Source: DASQEH01 sp035633755 (GTDB taxonomy: Bacteria; Actinomycetota; Actinomycetes; Propionibacteriales; Nocardioidaceae). From it: a stretch of DNA of 64,000 nucleotides. Under the pieces are notes generated by a model. The model saw only the letters and a list, made by a program, of their open reading frames with translations, ran no database searches and was not told the DNA's origin. Location of the stretch: the NCBI GenBank assembly GCA_035633755.1, contig DASQEH010000080.1, positions 1 to 64,000 of the forward strand. The letters run 5' to 3'. The position numbers were made by a program, and so were the translations under genes. Below, piece by piece: positions 29,858-38,624 of this stretch; within the stretch, counting starts at the first letter, position 1; each line of letters begins with the position of its first letter.

Positions 29858-30484
29858 TCAGGGCCTGTCGGCTACCGCGTGTTGACGGATCCAGGTGTGC
29901 ATGGCGATGGCGGCCGCCGCCCCCGCGTTGATCGACCGGGTCGACCCGAACTGCGCGATGGACAAGGTGGCGGCACAGCTCAGCCGCATCTGCTCCGTGA
30001 GTCCCGGCCCCTCCTGCCCGAAGACGAGGACACAGGCCCGTGGCAGGTCGGCCACCTCCAGCGGTTGCGCGCCGGGCAGGTTGTCGATTCCGAGCAGCGG
30101 TAGCCCGGCCACCTCGGCCCAGGCGACGAACTCCTCGACACGGCCGTGGGACGTGATGTGCTGGTACCGGTCGGTGACCATCGCGCCGCGCCGGTTCCAC
30201 CGCTTGCGGCCGACGATGTGGACCTCGGCGGCGAGAAAGGCGTTCGCCGTACGAACGACCGAGCCGATGTTGAGGTCGTGCTGCCAGTTCTCGATCGCGA
30301 CGTGGAACGCGTGGCGCCGTTCGTCGAGGTCGGCGACGATCGCATCGAGGCTCCAGTAGCGGTACCGGTCGACGACGTTGCGCCGGTCACCGTTCTCGAG
30401 GAGGTCGCGATCCAGGCGGCGGTCCTCCGGCCACGGGCCGGGCCACGGTCCGACGCCGATGTCGTGCCCGTTCGGTCCTTCCAC
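29858..30484 (-). CDS. TrmH/SpoU-family RNA 2'-O-methyltransferase
   Basis: 208 residues with the three SPOUT motifs: NIGSVVRTANAF at 72-83, VFGQEGPGL at 154-162 and SIAQFGSTRSINAGAAAA at 175-192, which together form the knotted SAM site. These enzymes methylate tRNA or rRNA ribose; the target base cannot be assigned. GTG 30484 is preceded by TAGGCT (complement of 30492-30497) with a 7-nt gap, i.e. a leaderless promoter. Divergent from dedA with only 35 bp between start codons. Confidence 0.9.
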   Translation of the reverse strand: MEGPNGHDIGVGPWPGPWPEDRRLDRDLLENGDRRNVVDRYRYWSLDAIVADLDERRHAFHVAIENWQHDLNIGSVVRTANAFLAAEVHIVGRKRWNRRGAMVTDRYQHITSHGRVEEFVAWAEVAGLPLLGIDNLPGAQPLEVADLPRACVLVFGQEGPGLTEQMRLSCAATLSIAQFGSTRSINAGAAAAIAMHTWIRQHAVADRP

Positions 30485-30491
30485 GAAGCAA

Positions 30492-30513
30492 AGCCTAAGG
30501 CGACGGCTACGCT
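30492..30513. promoter_or_regulatory. Back-to-back leaderless -10 boxes for trmH-like and dedA-like genes
   Basis: Minus-strand TAGGCT (30497-30492) lies 7 nt before the methyltransferase GTG; plus-strand TACGCT (30508-30513) lies 6 nt before the DedA GTG. Only 10 bp separate them, so each -35 region would fall at the other gene's start codon. Confidence 0.55.
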
Positions 30514-30519
30514 CAGCCT

Positions 30520-31233
30520 GTGTACAACGACCTCCAGCACCTGCTGCTGCTGAACGGCCTGCTCGACCCGGAAACCTGGATCGACAGGTTCGGGACCTAC
30601 GCGCTCTGGGGAGTCGCGCTCATCATCTTCATCGAGTGCTGGCTCTTCCCGTTCCTGCCGGGCGACTCGCTGCTCTTCGTCGTCGGGCTGTTCATCTCGC
30701 AGCAGGAGAAGGTCGACGCGAACATCGTGCAGGCCTGCGCCATCCTGACCGTGTCTGCGATCTTGAGCAACGTGGTGGGCTACCTCGTGGGCGCCAAGGT
30801 CGGTCCGGCCATCTTCAACCGACCCGACTCCCGCTTCTTCAAGCAGGAGCACGTCGACAAGACGTTCGCGTTCTTCGACAGGTACGGCCCTCGGGCGATC
30901 GTGCTGGCGCGCTTCGTGCCCATCGTCCGGACGTTCATCACCTTGGCCGCAGGCGTTGGCGGCATGCCGATGCGTCGGTTCGTCACCTACTCCGCGATCG
31001 GCGGCTTCCTGTGGGCCACCGGCATCACCCTGCTGGGCTACTACCTGGGGCAGATCGCCTTCCTCAGAGACCACCTCGACTTCATGCTGATCGGGATCGT
31101 GGCGCTGTCGCTCCTGCCGATCCTCTTCGAGGCGTTGAAGGCCAGGTCAGAGAAGCGCGATCCCAGGTACGACGAGGAGTCCGAGCGCCGAGACGTGCTT
31201 CGTCGCCAGGCCGCCGACGACGAGCCGGAGTAG
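30520..31233 (+). CDS. DedA-family membrane protein
   Basis: 237-residue DedA/VTT protein. Membrane segments include LWGVALIIFIECWLFPFLPG near the start and LLGYYLGQIAF and FMLIGIVALSLLPILFEAL at the end. Family signatures are FPFLPGDSLLF and the amphipathic region FDRYGPRAIVLARFVPIVRT, with GGFLWATG. DedA proteins are linked to lipid-carrier flipping (undecaprenyl phosphate) and to membrane potential and drug tolerance; the exact substrate here is unknown. GTG start, apparently leaderless. Confidence 0.92.
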   Translation: MYNDLQHLLLLNGLLDPETWIDRFGTYALWGVALIIFIECWLFPFLPGDSLLFVVGLFISQQEKVDANIVQACAILTVSAILSNVVGYLVGAKVGPAIFNRPDSRFFKQEHVDKTFAFFDRYGPRAIVLARFVPIVRTFITLAAGVGGMPMRRFVTYSAIGGFLWATGITLLGYYLGQIAFLRDHLDFMLIGIVALSLLPILFEALKARSEKRDPRYDEESERRDVLRRQAADDEPE

Positions 31234-31239
31234 GCCCTC

Positions 31240-31285
31240 GGCTATGCCAGCGGGCTGGAGGGGGCTATGCCAGCGGGCTGGAGGG
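31240..31285. repeat. Perfect tandem duplication of a 23-bp unit
   Basis: The unit begins GGCTATGCCAGCGGGC and occurs at 31240-31262 and 31263-31285 without mismatch. The second copy includes the last codons and TAG stop of the DUF3151 gene; the first lies in the gap after the DedA stop. Being perfect, it is probably a recent slippage or duplication event. Confidence 0.9.
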
Positions 31286-31669
31286 ATCAGAGTCCACCAG
31301 CAGGTCGCGGCACCGCACCGCCTCCTCAGTGTCGCCAATGGCATCGGCAGCTGCGGCCAGTGCCGCCAGACAACGCAGGAACCCCTGGTTCGGCTCGTGG
31401 GACCAGGGGATGGGTCCGTGGCCCTTCCACCCGCTACGCCGGAGCGCGTCGAGCCCGCGGTGGTAGCCCACCCGGGCGTAGGCATAGCTCGCCAGGTCGT
31501 CCTCGGACAACGCCTGCTCGGCGAGCACACCCCACGCCAGTGACGACGACGGATGGGTGCGAGCAACGTCTCGCGCGTCCTCGCGGTCCAGCAGAGCCGC
31601 AGCGGGGTCGACCGGCAGGTACGTCGGCGGGACGCCGCCGAGCAGGTTCTCGAAGCTCATGGTGTCCAT
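31265..31669 (-). CDS. DUF3151 family protein
   Basis: 134 residues, matching the actinobacterial DUF3151 family: an N-terminal segment with PPTYLPVDP, then SSLAWGVLAEQAL, YAYARVGYHRGLDALRRSGWKG and a helical end FLRCLAALAAAADAIGDTEEA. No known function; the helical hairpin pattern resembles TPR-like repeats. No signal peptide or membrane segment. The C-terminus and stop lie in the tandem 23-bp duplication. ATG 31660 is an alternative start three codons on. Confidence 0.85.
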   Translation of the reverse strand: MDTMSFENLLGGVPPTYLPVDPAAALLDREDARDVARTHPSSSLAWGVLAEQALSEDDLASYAYARVGYHRGLDALRRSGWKGHGPIPWSHEPNQGFLRCLAALAAAADAIGDTEEAVRCRDLLVDSDPSSPLA

Positions 31670-31736
31670 TCTGCCCGTTGGGACCCGTCACGCGCGACGC
31701 CGCCATGGGGCCAGCAGGGTGGGCCGCACCGTGGGA

Positions 31737-32648
31737 CTACTGGTGGTCCTCGGCGGCCTGCTGCGCAGTCGGCAACATCATCGTGAAAGCTGCGGGGAGC
31801 AGGCGCCAGGTACGGCTCGTCATCGGACCGGCGAGCTCGCCGTCGGTGTCGCAGCAGAAGGGCTGGCCGCTCACGGTGACAGTCGTGGCCCGGGCCGTCC
31901 GTACGTTGTGCCGGTCGTCGTGGGTGCCGCGCTTCAGGTGGACGCCGTACAGCAGGCGGGCGAAGTTCCCGGCAGCGAAGGAGACGAGGACGTCGGCGAC
32001 GCCGTCGGTCGGATCCGCGTCGGGAGTCAGCTCGGTCCCGCCTCCGACCCGGTCACCGTTGCCGATGCCGACCTGGAGCACCTTCTTCTTTCCGTCTGCC
32101 AGCACGGTGTCGTCGGCGACCACGCGGAGGTAGTGACCCTTGGACTTCACTGCCGCGACCACGGCGCCGACCAGGTAGCCGGCCTTGCCGAACCTGGCCT
32201 TCCACGGCCGGGCCTCCATTCCAGCGTCGGCGCCAACCCCCACATGCACCACATTGACGACGATGCCCCCCTCGTCGTCGACCAGCACGTCGACGTCGGT
32301 GGCGCGGCCGGCGACGATGACGTCAGCCGCCAGGACAGGGTCGAGTGGGAGGTGGACTCCACGGGCGAAGTCGTTGCCGGTACCGAGGGGAATCAGGCCG
32401 ATGGTCGGCACATCCAGCTCGCCCCGGCGATGCAGAGCGGCGATCGCGGCGTGCAGGCTGCCGTCGCCTCCGGCGATCACGAGGATACGGCCGGCCAGCT
32501 TCTCCAGGGCCCGGTCAAGCTCGTCGGCGTCGGTCGTCGCCACCACGTCGACGCGACAATGCGACGACAAGGCACTGACGGCGGACTCCACGGCGGAGGT
32601 CTCGCCGGCTCCTGCCTCGGCGTTCGCGATCAGCAGCACGTCCTCCAT
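31737..32648 (-). CDS. Diacylglycerol-kinase-type lipid kinase
   Basis: 303 residues of the DAGK catalytic family. GGDGS at 60-64 binds ATP and GTGNDFAR at 89-96 is the second conserved motif. C-terminal TVSGQPFCCDTDGE fits the second beta-domain of bacterial DgkB/YegS-like kinases. The substrate could be diacylglycerol or another lipid alcohol. I start at ATG 32648, because TACCGT (complement of 32656-32661) ends 7 nt before it, a leaderless promoter, and the fold begins with the strand DVLLIANAEAG. The open frame extends further upstream but without family similarity. Confidence 0.88.
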   Translation of the reverse strand: MEDVLLIANAEAGAGETSAVESAVSALSSHCRVDVVATTDADELDRALEKLAGRILVIAGGDGSLHAAIAALHRRGELDVPTIGLIPLGTGNDFARGVHLPLDPVLAADVIVAGRATDVDVLVDDEGGIVVNVVHVGVGADAGMEARPWKARFGKAGYLVGAVVAAVKSKGHYLRVVADDTVLADGKKKVLQVGIGNGDRVGGGTELTPDADPTDGVADVLVSFAAGNFARLLYGVHLKRGTHDDRHNVRTARATTVTVSGQPFCCDTDGELAGPMTSRTWRLLPAAFTMMLPTAQQAAEDHQ

Positions 32649-32742
32649 ACCTATGACGGTAGTGGTTGCGGAGCCGTTTTCACCACAAACGGTGATGTTC
32701 CGACGGTAGTTGCTGGGTCTATTTCGTTGCGGTGCCCTGGTC

Positions 32743-32761
32743 GCCGCTAGCATTTAGCGGC
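32743..32761. promoter_or_regulatory. Inverted repeat in the purA promoter region
   Basis: GCCGCTA-GCATT-TAGCGGC, a perfect 7-bp inverted repeat 36-54 nt before the purA ATG. TAGCAT inside it (32748-32753) could be the -10 box, so a protein bound here would block transcription. Candidate operator. Confidence 0.5.
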
Positions 32762-32796
32762 CCACTGCGCCGTCGACAGCCCAGAAGGGGGCGCAC

Positions 32797-34080
32797 ATGC
32801 CCGCGATCGTGATCGTCGGAGCCCAATGGGGTGACGAGGGCAAGGGCAAGGCGACCGACCAGCTCGGTAGCCGCGTCGACTACGTGGTCAAGTTCAACGG
32901 CGGCAACAACGCCGGGCACACCGTCGTCATCGAGGGTGAGACGTATGCCCTTCACCTGTTGCCTTCCGGGATCCTCACCGAGGGTTGTGTGCCGGTGATC
33001 GGCAACGGCGTGGTGGTCGACCTCACCGTGCTGTTCCAGGAGCTCGACGCTCTGTCGGCCCGCGGCATCGACACGTCGAGGCTGCTCATCAGCGCCAACG
33101 CTCACGTCATCGCCGACTACCACCGCACGCTCGACAAGGTCGCTGAGCGTTTCTTGGGAGCCAACCGGATCGGCACCACCGGGCGCGGCATCGGTCCGAC
33201 GTACGCCGACAAGATGAACCGCATCGGCGTGCGCATCCAGGACGTGTTCGACGAGAAGATCCTGCGGCAGAAGGTCGAGGGGGCACTCGACCTCAAGAAC
33301 CAGCTCCTGACGAAGGTGTACAACCGTCGCGCGATAGACCCGGACGAGATCATGGACGACCTGCTGTCGCACCGCGACCGGCTGCGCCCGATGGTGGCCG
33401 ACACGAGTCTCGTGCTCAACTCGGCGTTGAGCCGAGGTGAGTACGTGGCCCTCGAGGCGGGGCAGGCGACCCTGTTGGACGTCGACCACGGCACCTACCC
33501 GTTCGTCACCTCCTCGTCCGCCACAGCAGGCGGGGCCTGCACGGGCTCCGGTATACCGCCGACGAGCATCGACCGGGTCATCGCCATCGTGAAGGCCTAC
33601 ACCACCCGGGTAGGAGCCGGTCCGTTCCCGACTGAGCAGCACGGCGACAACGGAGAGTTCCTGCGGACGGCTGGTGCTGAGTTCGGCACGACCACCGGCC
33701 GGCCGAGACGCTGCGGCTGGTACGACGCCGTGATCGCCCGGTACGCGGCTCGCGTCAACGGCGTCACCGACTTCGTGCTGACGAAGCTCGATGTGCTGAC
33801 CGGCCTGGAGTCGATACCGGTCTGCGTGGCGTATGACGTGGACGGGGTGCGCCATGAGGAGATGCCGGTGAACCAGACCGACTTCCACCATGCACGGCCG
33901 ATCTATGAACGCCTGCCTGGCTGGTCCGACGACATCTCCGATGCCCGGACGTTGGACGACCTCCCGGCGACGGCCCGGGCGTATGTGCAGACGATCGAGG
34001 AGCTGTCGGGAGCGAGGATCTCGACGATCGGGGTGGGTCCCGGGCGCGAAGAGACCGTGGTCGTGCACGACCTGCTCTGA
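32797..34080 (+). CDS. purA: Adenylosuccinate synthetase
   Basis: 427 residues; GTP-dependent joining of IMP and aspartate, first step of the AMP branch. The P-loop-like WGDEGKGK (11-18) contains the catalytic Asp13, and NGGNNAGHTV contains His41. GTTGRGIGPTY and GTTTGRPRRCGWYD are the IMP and Mg-GTP loops. ATG 32797 has AGAAGGGGG upstream. purD follows 22 nt downstream and is probably co-transcribed. Confidence 0.97.
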   Translation: MPAIVIVGAQWGDEGKGKATDQLGSRVDYVVKFNGGNNAGHTVVIEGETYALHLLPSGILTEGCVPVIGNGVVVDLTVLFQELDALSARGIDTSRLLISANAHVIADYHRTLDKVAERFLGANRIGTTGRGIGPTYADKMNRIGVRIQDVFDEKILRQKVEGALDLKNQLLTKVYNRRAIDPDEIMDDLLSHRDRLRPMVADTSLVLNSALSRGEYVALEAGQATLLDVDHGTYPFVTSSSATAGGACTGSGIPPTSIDRVIAIVKAYTTRVGAGPFPTEQHGDNGEFLRTAGAEFGTTTGRPRRCGWYDAVIARYAARVNGVTDFVLTKLDVLTGLESIPVCVAYDVDGVRHEEMPVNQTDFHHARPIYERLPGWSDDISDARTLDDLPATARAYVQTIEELSGARISTIGVGPGREETVVVHDLL

Positions 34081-34102
34081 GCCGGATCCTGGGAGGAGAG
34101 CC

Positions 34103-35356
34103 GTGAAGGTCCTGATAGTCGGCGGCGGTGGTCGCGAGCACGCGCTCGCACTCGGCCTCGACCGCGACCCTGAGGTCGACGCACTGCACGCTGCCCCTGG
34201 CAACCCTGGTCTCGCCACCGTCGCGGACCTGCATCACGTGGACGTCCTCGATCCGGCCGCCGTGGTCGCGTTGGCCCGACGCCTGACGGTGGATCTCGTG
34301 GTCGTCGGCCCGGAGGCCCCGCTCGTCGCCGGAGTGGCCGACGCGCTGCGCAGCGCGGGGTTCGCGTGTTTCGGGCCTGATCGGGAGGCGGCCGCGATCG
34401 AGGGCTCCAAGGCCTTCGCGAAGGAGGTCATGGCGGCCGCCGGCGTCCCGACGGCGGAGTCCCGGGTCTGCACGACCCCGGCCGAGGTTGAAGCGGCCCT
34501 CGCTCGCTTCGGGCCGCCGTACGTCGTGAAGGATGACGGGCTGGCGGCCGGAAAGGGCGTGCTGGTGACGCCGGACCCCCGTGCGGCTGCGGACCACGCC
34601 GCCGGCTGCTCGCGGGTGGTGATCGAAGAGTTCCTGGACGGTCCCGAGGTGTCGCTGTTCGCGATCTGCGACGGCCGCACCGCACTGCCGCTGCAGCCGG
34701 CGCAGGACTACAAGCGGCTGGGGGATGGCGACGCCGGGCCGAACACCGGCGGCATGGGTGCGTACAGCCCGCTGCCGTGGGCTCCGGGCGATCTGGTCGA
34801 CGGCGTCAGCGAAGCTGTGATCGGGCCGACCCTCGCCGAGCTGGCCGGCCGCCGCACGCCCTTCGTGGGACTGCTGTACACCGGCCTCGCCCTCACTGCG
34901 GCCGGTCCAAGGGTGGTCGAGTTCAACGCCCGGTTCGGTGACCCCGAGACGCAGGCCCTGCTCGAGCGTCTGGACACCCCGCTCGGCTGGCTTCTCCACG
35001 CTGCCGCCTGCGGCAGGCTGAGCGACGTCGACCAGCTGCGCTGGAGGCCCGACGCCGCGGTGTCGGTCGTGATGGCCGCGGCCGGATATCCGGGCTCTCC
35101 ACGCACGGGCGACCCCGTTCACGGCATCGCAGCGGCGGAGGCCCTCGACGGAGTACGCGTCCATCATGCCGGCATCGCCTTCGGTGGGATCCGTGAGCGG
35201 GAGCTCGTCACCTCCGGGGGACGCGTGCTCGCCGTGACGGGCACCGGAGCCTCTCTCGACGTCGCACGGGAGCGTGCGTACGCGGGGGTGGCCGAGATCA
35301 GCTTCTCCGGAGCCGTGTACCGCCACGACATCGGCTCGGCCGTCGGGTCGCGCTGA
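34103..35356 (+). CDS. purD: Phosphoribosylamine-glycine ligase
   Basis: 417-residue ATP-grasp enzyme making GAR, step 2 of purine synthesis. The N-domain begins VKVLIVGGGGREHALALGL, followed by AAPGNPG. ATP-grasp blocks include YVVKDDGLAAGKGVLV, VIEEFLDGPEVSLFA, DYKRLGDGDAGPNTGGMGAY and VVEFNARFGDPETQ. GTG 34103 has GGGAGGAGAG 2-11 nt upstream. The frame is open back into purA, but homology starts here. Confidence 0.96.
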   Translation: MKVLIVGGGGREHALALGLDRDPEVDALHAAPGNPGLATVADLHHVDVLDPAAVVALARRLTVDLVVVGPEAPLVAGVADALRSAGFACFGPDREAAAIEGSKAFAKEVMAAAGVPTAESRVCTTPAEVEAALARFGPPYVVKDDGLAAGKGVLVTPDPRAAADHAAGCSRVVIEEFLDGPEVSLFAICDGRTALPLQPAQDYKRLGDGDAGPNTGGMGAYSPLPWAPGDLVDGVSEAVIGPTLAELAGRRTPFVGLLYTGLALTAAGPRVVEFNARFGDPETQALLERLDTPLGWLLHAAACGRLSDVDQLRWRPDAAVSVVMAAAGYPGSPRTGDPVHGIAAAEALDGVRVHHAGIAFGGIRERELVTSGGRVLAVTGTGASLDVARERAYAGVAEISFSGAVYRHDIGSAVGSR

Positions 35357-35404
35357 GCGGTCGAGCGTCGACTGGTCGTGACGGCGCTGCAGGATACTTG
35401 TCGG

Positions 35405-36826
35405 GTGACTGCGATCTCGAATGTGCTCGCCGACCGCTACGCCTCGACGGAGCTACGCGAGCTGTGGTCCGCGCGCAGCAAAGTGGTTGCCGAGCGTGAG
35501 CTGTGGATCGCCGTGATGCGCGCCCAACGCAGCCTCGGGGTCGATATCCCGGCCGAGGCGATCGAGGCGTACGAAGCTGTCGTCGGCACCGTCGACCTCG
35601 AATCGATCGCTGCGCGGGAGCGCCGCACCCGCCACGACGTCAAGGCGCGCATCGACGAGTTCTGCGCTCTCGCCGGGCACCAGCACATCCACAAGGGCCT
35701 GACGAGCCGCGACCTGACCGAGAACGTCGAGCAGATGCAGATCCGCTCGTCGCTGCGCGCGATCCGTCTCCGGATGGTCGCCACGCTGGCGCGGCTGGGT
35801 GAGCTCGCCGCATCGCACAGCACCTTGGTCATCACCGGCCGCACCCACAACGTCGCAGCCCAGGCGACGACGCTGGGGAAGCGGTTCGCGTCTGCTGCCA
35901 ACGAGCTCCTGGTGGCGCTGGAGCGGATGGACGACCTCATCGCGCGCTATCCCCTGCGCGGGATCAAAGGCCCCGTGGGCACGTCGCAGGACCAGCTCGA
36001 CCTCCTCGACAGCGACCAGGGCCTCGCGGAGCTGGAGGGTGAGGTGGCTCGCCACCTGGGCTTCGACCGCACCTTCACCAGCGTCGGGCAGGTGTACCCG
36101 CGTTCGCTGGACTTCGACGTCGTGTCGTCGCTGGTCCAGGCCGTGGCCGGCCCGAGCAGCCTGGCGACGACGATCCGGCTGATGGCGGGCGCCGAGCTGG
36201 TCACCGAGGGGTTCCAGGCGGGACAGGTCGGGTCCAGCGCCATGCCGCACAAGATGAACACCCGGTCGTGTGAGCGGATCAACGGCCTGGCGGTCGTGCT
36301 CAGAGGGAACCTCGCGATGGTCGGCGAGCTTTCCGGCACCCAGTGGAACGAAGGCGATGTGTCCGACAGCGTCGTACGCCGGGTCGCGCTGCCAGACGCC
36401 TTCTTCGCCGCAGACGGCGTCTTCCAGACGATGCTGGTCGTCCTGGACGAGTTCGCGGTGTTTCCCGCGGTGGTACAGCGTGAGCTCGACCGCTACCTGC
36501 CGTTCCTGGCGACCACGAAGGTACTGATGGCCGCGGTTCGCCGCGGGGTCGGCCGTGAGGTCGCGCACGAGGCGATCAAGGAGCACGCGGTGGCGGTTGC
36601 CCTGCAGATGCGTGAGAAGGGCGCGCAGGACAACGACCTCCTGGCGAGACTGGCGGCCGACGAGCGGCTGCAGCTGACCGCTGGGGAGCTGGACACGCTG
36701 CTGTCTCAACCGCTGTCGTTCACCGGCGCGGCGGCGTCTCAGGTGGCCGCTGTTGTACAGCGGATCGACGACCTGGTGGCTGCCTACCCCGACGCGGTGC
36801 AGTACCGGCCGGCAGCCATCGTGTGA
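35405..36826 (+). CDS. purB: Adenylosuccinate lyase
   Basis: 473 residues; cleaves SAICAR and adenylosuccinate, serving both IMP and AMP synthesis. Fumarase/aspartase-fold motifs: HQHIHKGLTSRDLTEN, TGRTHNVAAQATTLGKR, and the flexible signature loop VGSSAMPHKMNTRSCERING. I place the start at GTG 35405, since GATACT (35393-35398) lies 6 nt upstream, consistent with leaderless transcription, and VTAISNVLADRY matches actinobacterial PurB N-termini. GTG 35378 in the same frame is less likely. Confidence 0.95.
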   Translation: MTAISNVLADRYASTELRELWSARSKVVAERELWIAVMRAQRSLGVDIPAEAIEAYEAVVGTVDLESIAARERRTRHDVKARIDEFCALAGHQHIHKGLTSRDLTENVEQMQIRSSLRAIRLRMVATLARLGELAASHSTLVITGRTHNVAAQATTLGKRFASAANELLVALERMDDLIARYPLRGIKGPVGTSQDQLDLLDSDQGLAELEGEVARHLGFDRTFTSVGQVYPRSLDFDVVSSLVQAVAGPSSLATTIRLMAGAELVTEGFQAGQVGSSAMPHKMNTRSCERINGLAVVLRGNLAMVGELSGTQWNEGDVSDSVVRRVALPDAFFAADGVFQTMLVVLDEFAVFPAVVQRELDRYLPFLATTKVLMAAVRRGVGREVAHEAIKEHAVAVALQMREKGAQDNDLLARLAADERLQLTAGELDTLLSQPLSFTGAAASQVAAVVQRIDDLVAAYPDAVQYRPAAIV

Positions 36827-36914
36827 CGTCGCCGCACTGCGGTCACTGCTGTCGCCGGAACCGGGACTGCCCGTTCCGGCGGGAGCTCGTTGCCAGTCGT
36901 CTCGACCGAGGCCG

Positions 36915-38501
36915 CTACTGCCGGCGCGACTGGCGGGAGCGATCCTGCGCCAAGGCTGCCTTCGCGGCGTTGGCGCCGGGAGCGCCGTGGACACCACCCC
37001 CCGGATGAGCCGATGCCGACCCCAGGAACAGCCCCTTGATGGGAGTCTCGGGTCGGCCCATTCCTGGCACCGGACGCAGCACCAGCTCCTGTCGAAGTGC
37101 CGCCGTCCCGCCGTTGATCGCCCCTCCGTGCAGGTTGGCATCGGCGGCTTCGAACTCGCGTGGTCCCATCGCCCGCCGGCTCAGGATGCGGTCGGCCAGA
37201 CCTGGCGCGAACCGGGCGATGCGAGCCTGCATCCGGTCGGCCATCCGCTCCAGGTCCGAGCTGTCCCAGACCCCTCGGATGCCGGCCCCGCCGGCGTCCG
37301 AGCGGGTCTGCTGCGGTACGTGGGTGTAGGCCCACAGCGACTCCGTCCCCGCCGGTGAGCGGGTGGGGTCCGTCGCGGTCATCTGCCCGACCAGCAGGAG
37401 CGGGGCCGCCGGGACGGTCGAGCCCTTGATCTGGGCGGCGAAGCCGGCGAGCTCGTCCACCGAGTGGGCGATATGCACGGTGCCGGGAGCGTCGGGCGGA
37501 GCCGGGTCCCACGGAACCGGGGACGACAGGGCCCAGTCGACCTTGATCGTGGAGGGGTCCCAGCGGAACCGCTTCATCCCCCACCGGGTACGCGCCGGCA
37601 GGTCATCGAGCGACACCAGGCCGCCGTAGAGCGCCGGTGCTGACACGTTCGCCACCACCGCCCGGGTGGCGGAGACCTGCTCTCCGTCGGCCAGCCGCAC
37701 CCCTACTGCGCGGCCGTCGGCGATGATGACGGATGCAGCCTCGGCGTTGGTGACGATGGTGCCGCCCGCAGACTCCAGCCGACGCGCCAGTGCGGCGATG
37801 AGCTCACCGGCTCCGCCTTGAGGGACGGGGAAGCCGACGGTCTGGCCCAGCATGACCAGGATCAGCCCGAAGATGCCGGACCCGGCGTTGCTGGGCGCGA
37901 AGTCCGCGTGCAGGGCGTTGCCCGCCAGCAGCAGCCGGGCGCCCTCGCCGCCGAAGAGCCGTTCACCCAGCCGGCGCACCGAGACGAGGGGCAGTCCGAA
38001 GGCGGAAAGCCCACCGGCCCGGGGCAGGTTGAGCAGGAAGCGGGACCCAGCCCGCACCGGGGGGAACGGCTGCAGCAGGGCCTCGATCAGGTCGTCGCCG
38101 AAGATGTCCCATCTCGCGCAGAGGTCCAGCCACGCTTGACCATCGCCTGGGTGCAGCCGGTCCAGTGAGGCGGCGGTGCTGTCGCGATCGCGATAGAGCA
38201 TCGCCCAGGTGCCGTCGGTGAGGGGGTGCCCGAGCACGGCGGGGGCGTGCAGCCAGGTCAGCCCGTGGTCCTCCAGGTGCAGCGACCGGATGGTGTGAGA
38301 GGCGGCCGCCAACGGGTAGAAGGCGCTGAACGTGTCATGGCGGAAGCCGGGATAGACCTCGGTGTCGGTGCGCACCGCTCCACCCAGGGTCGGCTGCGCC
38401 TCGAGCACCGTGACCGACCATCCGGCGTCCGCGAGGAGGTTGGCGGCTACCAGGCCGTTGGGGCCCGAGCCGATCACCACAGCATCCGTCACATCGACCA
38501 T
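36915..38501 (-). CDS. FAD-dependent oxidoreductase of the phytoene-dehydrogenase-like family
   Basis: 528 residues. The N-terminal dinucleotide-binding fold is DAVVIGSGPNGLVAANLLAD followed by TVLEAQPTLGGAVRT. The C-terminal FAD signature is PIKGLFLGSASAHPGGGVHG. The body matches NAD(P)/FAD amine-oxidase/carotenoid-desaturase-type proteins, common in actinobacteria and usually of unknown substrate. No other carotenoid genes are nearby, so a pigment role is not supported. Start at ATG 38501, where the fold begins; the frame is open 190 codons upstream across purC's promoter and coding region, which I reject. It interrupts the pur genes on the opposite strand. Confidence 0.88.
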   Translation of the reverse strand: MVDVTDAVVIGSGPNGLVAANLLADAGWSVTVLEAQPTLGGAVRTDTEVYPGFRHDTFSAFYPLAAASHTIRSLHLEDHGLTWLHAPAVLGHPLTDGTWAMLYRDRDSTAASLDRLHPGDGQAWLDLCARWDIFGDDLIEALLQPFPPVRAGSRFLLNLPRAGGLSAFGLPLVSVRRLGERLFGGEGARLLLAGNALHADFAPSNAGSGIFGLILVMLGQTVGFPVPQGGAGELIAALARRLESAGGTIVTNAEAASVIIADGRAVGVRLADGEQVSATRAVVANVSAPALYGGLVSLDDLPARTRWGMKRFRWDPSTIKVDWALSSPVPWDPAPPDAPGTVHIAHSVDELAGFAAQIKGSTVPAAPLLLVGQMTATDPTRSPAGTESLWAYTHVPQQTRSDAGGAGIRGVWDSSDLERMADRMQARIARFAPGLADRILSRRAMGPREFEAADANLHGGAINGGTAALRQELVLRPVPGMGRPETPIKGLFLGSASAHPGGGVHGAPGANAAKAALAQDRSRQSRRQ

Positions 38502-38624
38502 TGTCGTCCGTGGTCGCTGACCCTGCAGCGTGACCCCAGGCCCGACTGGACCGGTGTCACTTGTGGGTGTCTCCCGGGAGGTGGCCGGTCGCGAGGGGCC
38601 GGGCGCCATTGGCAGGATGCATGC

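Noticed and set aside
36915..38501. A carotenoid pathway based on the phytoene-dehydrogenase-like protein
   Set aside because: No phytoene synthase, lycopene cyclase or prenyltransferase lies nearby; the family is broad and mostly uncharacterised.
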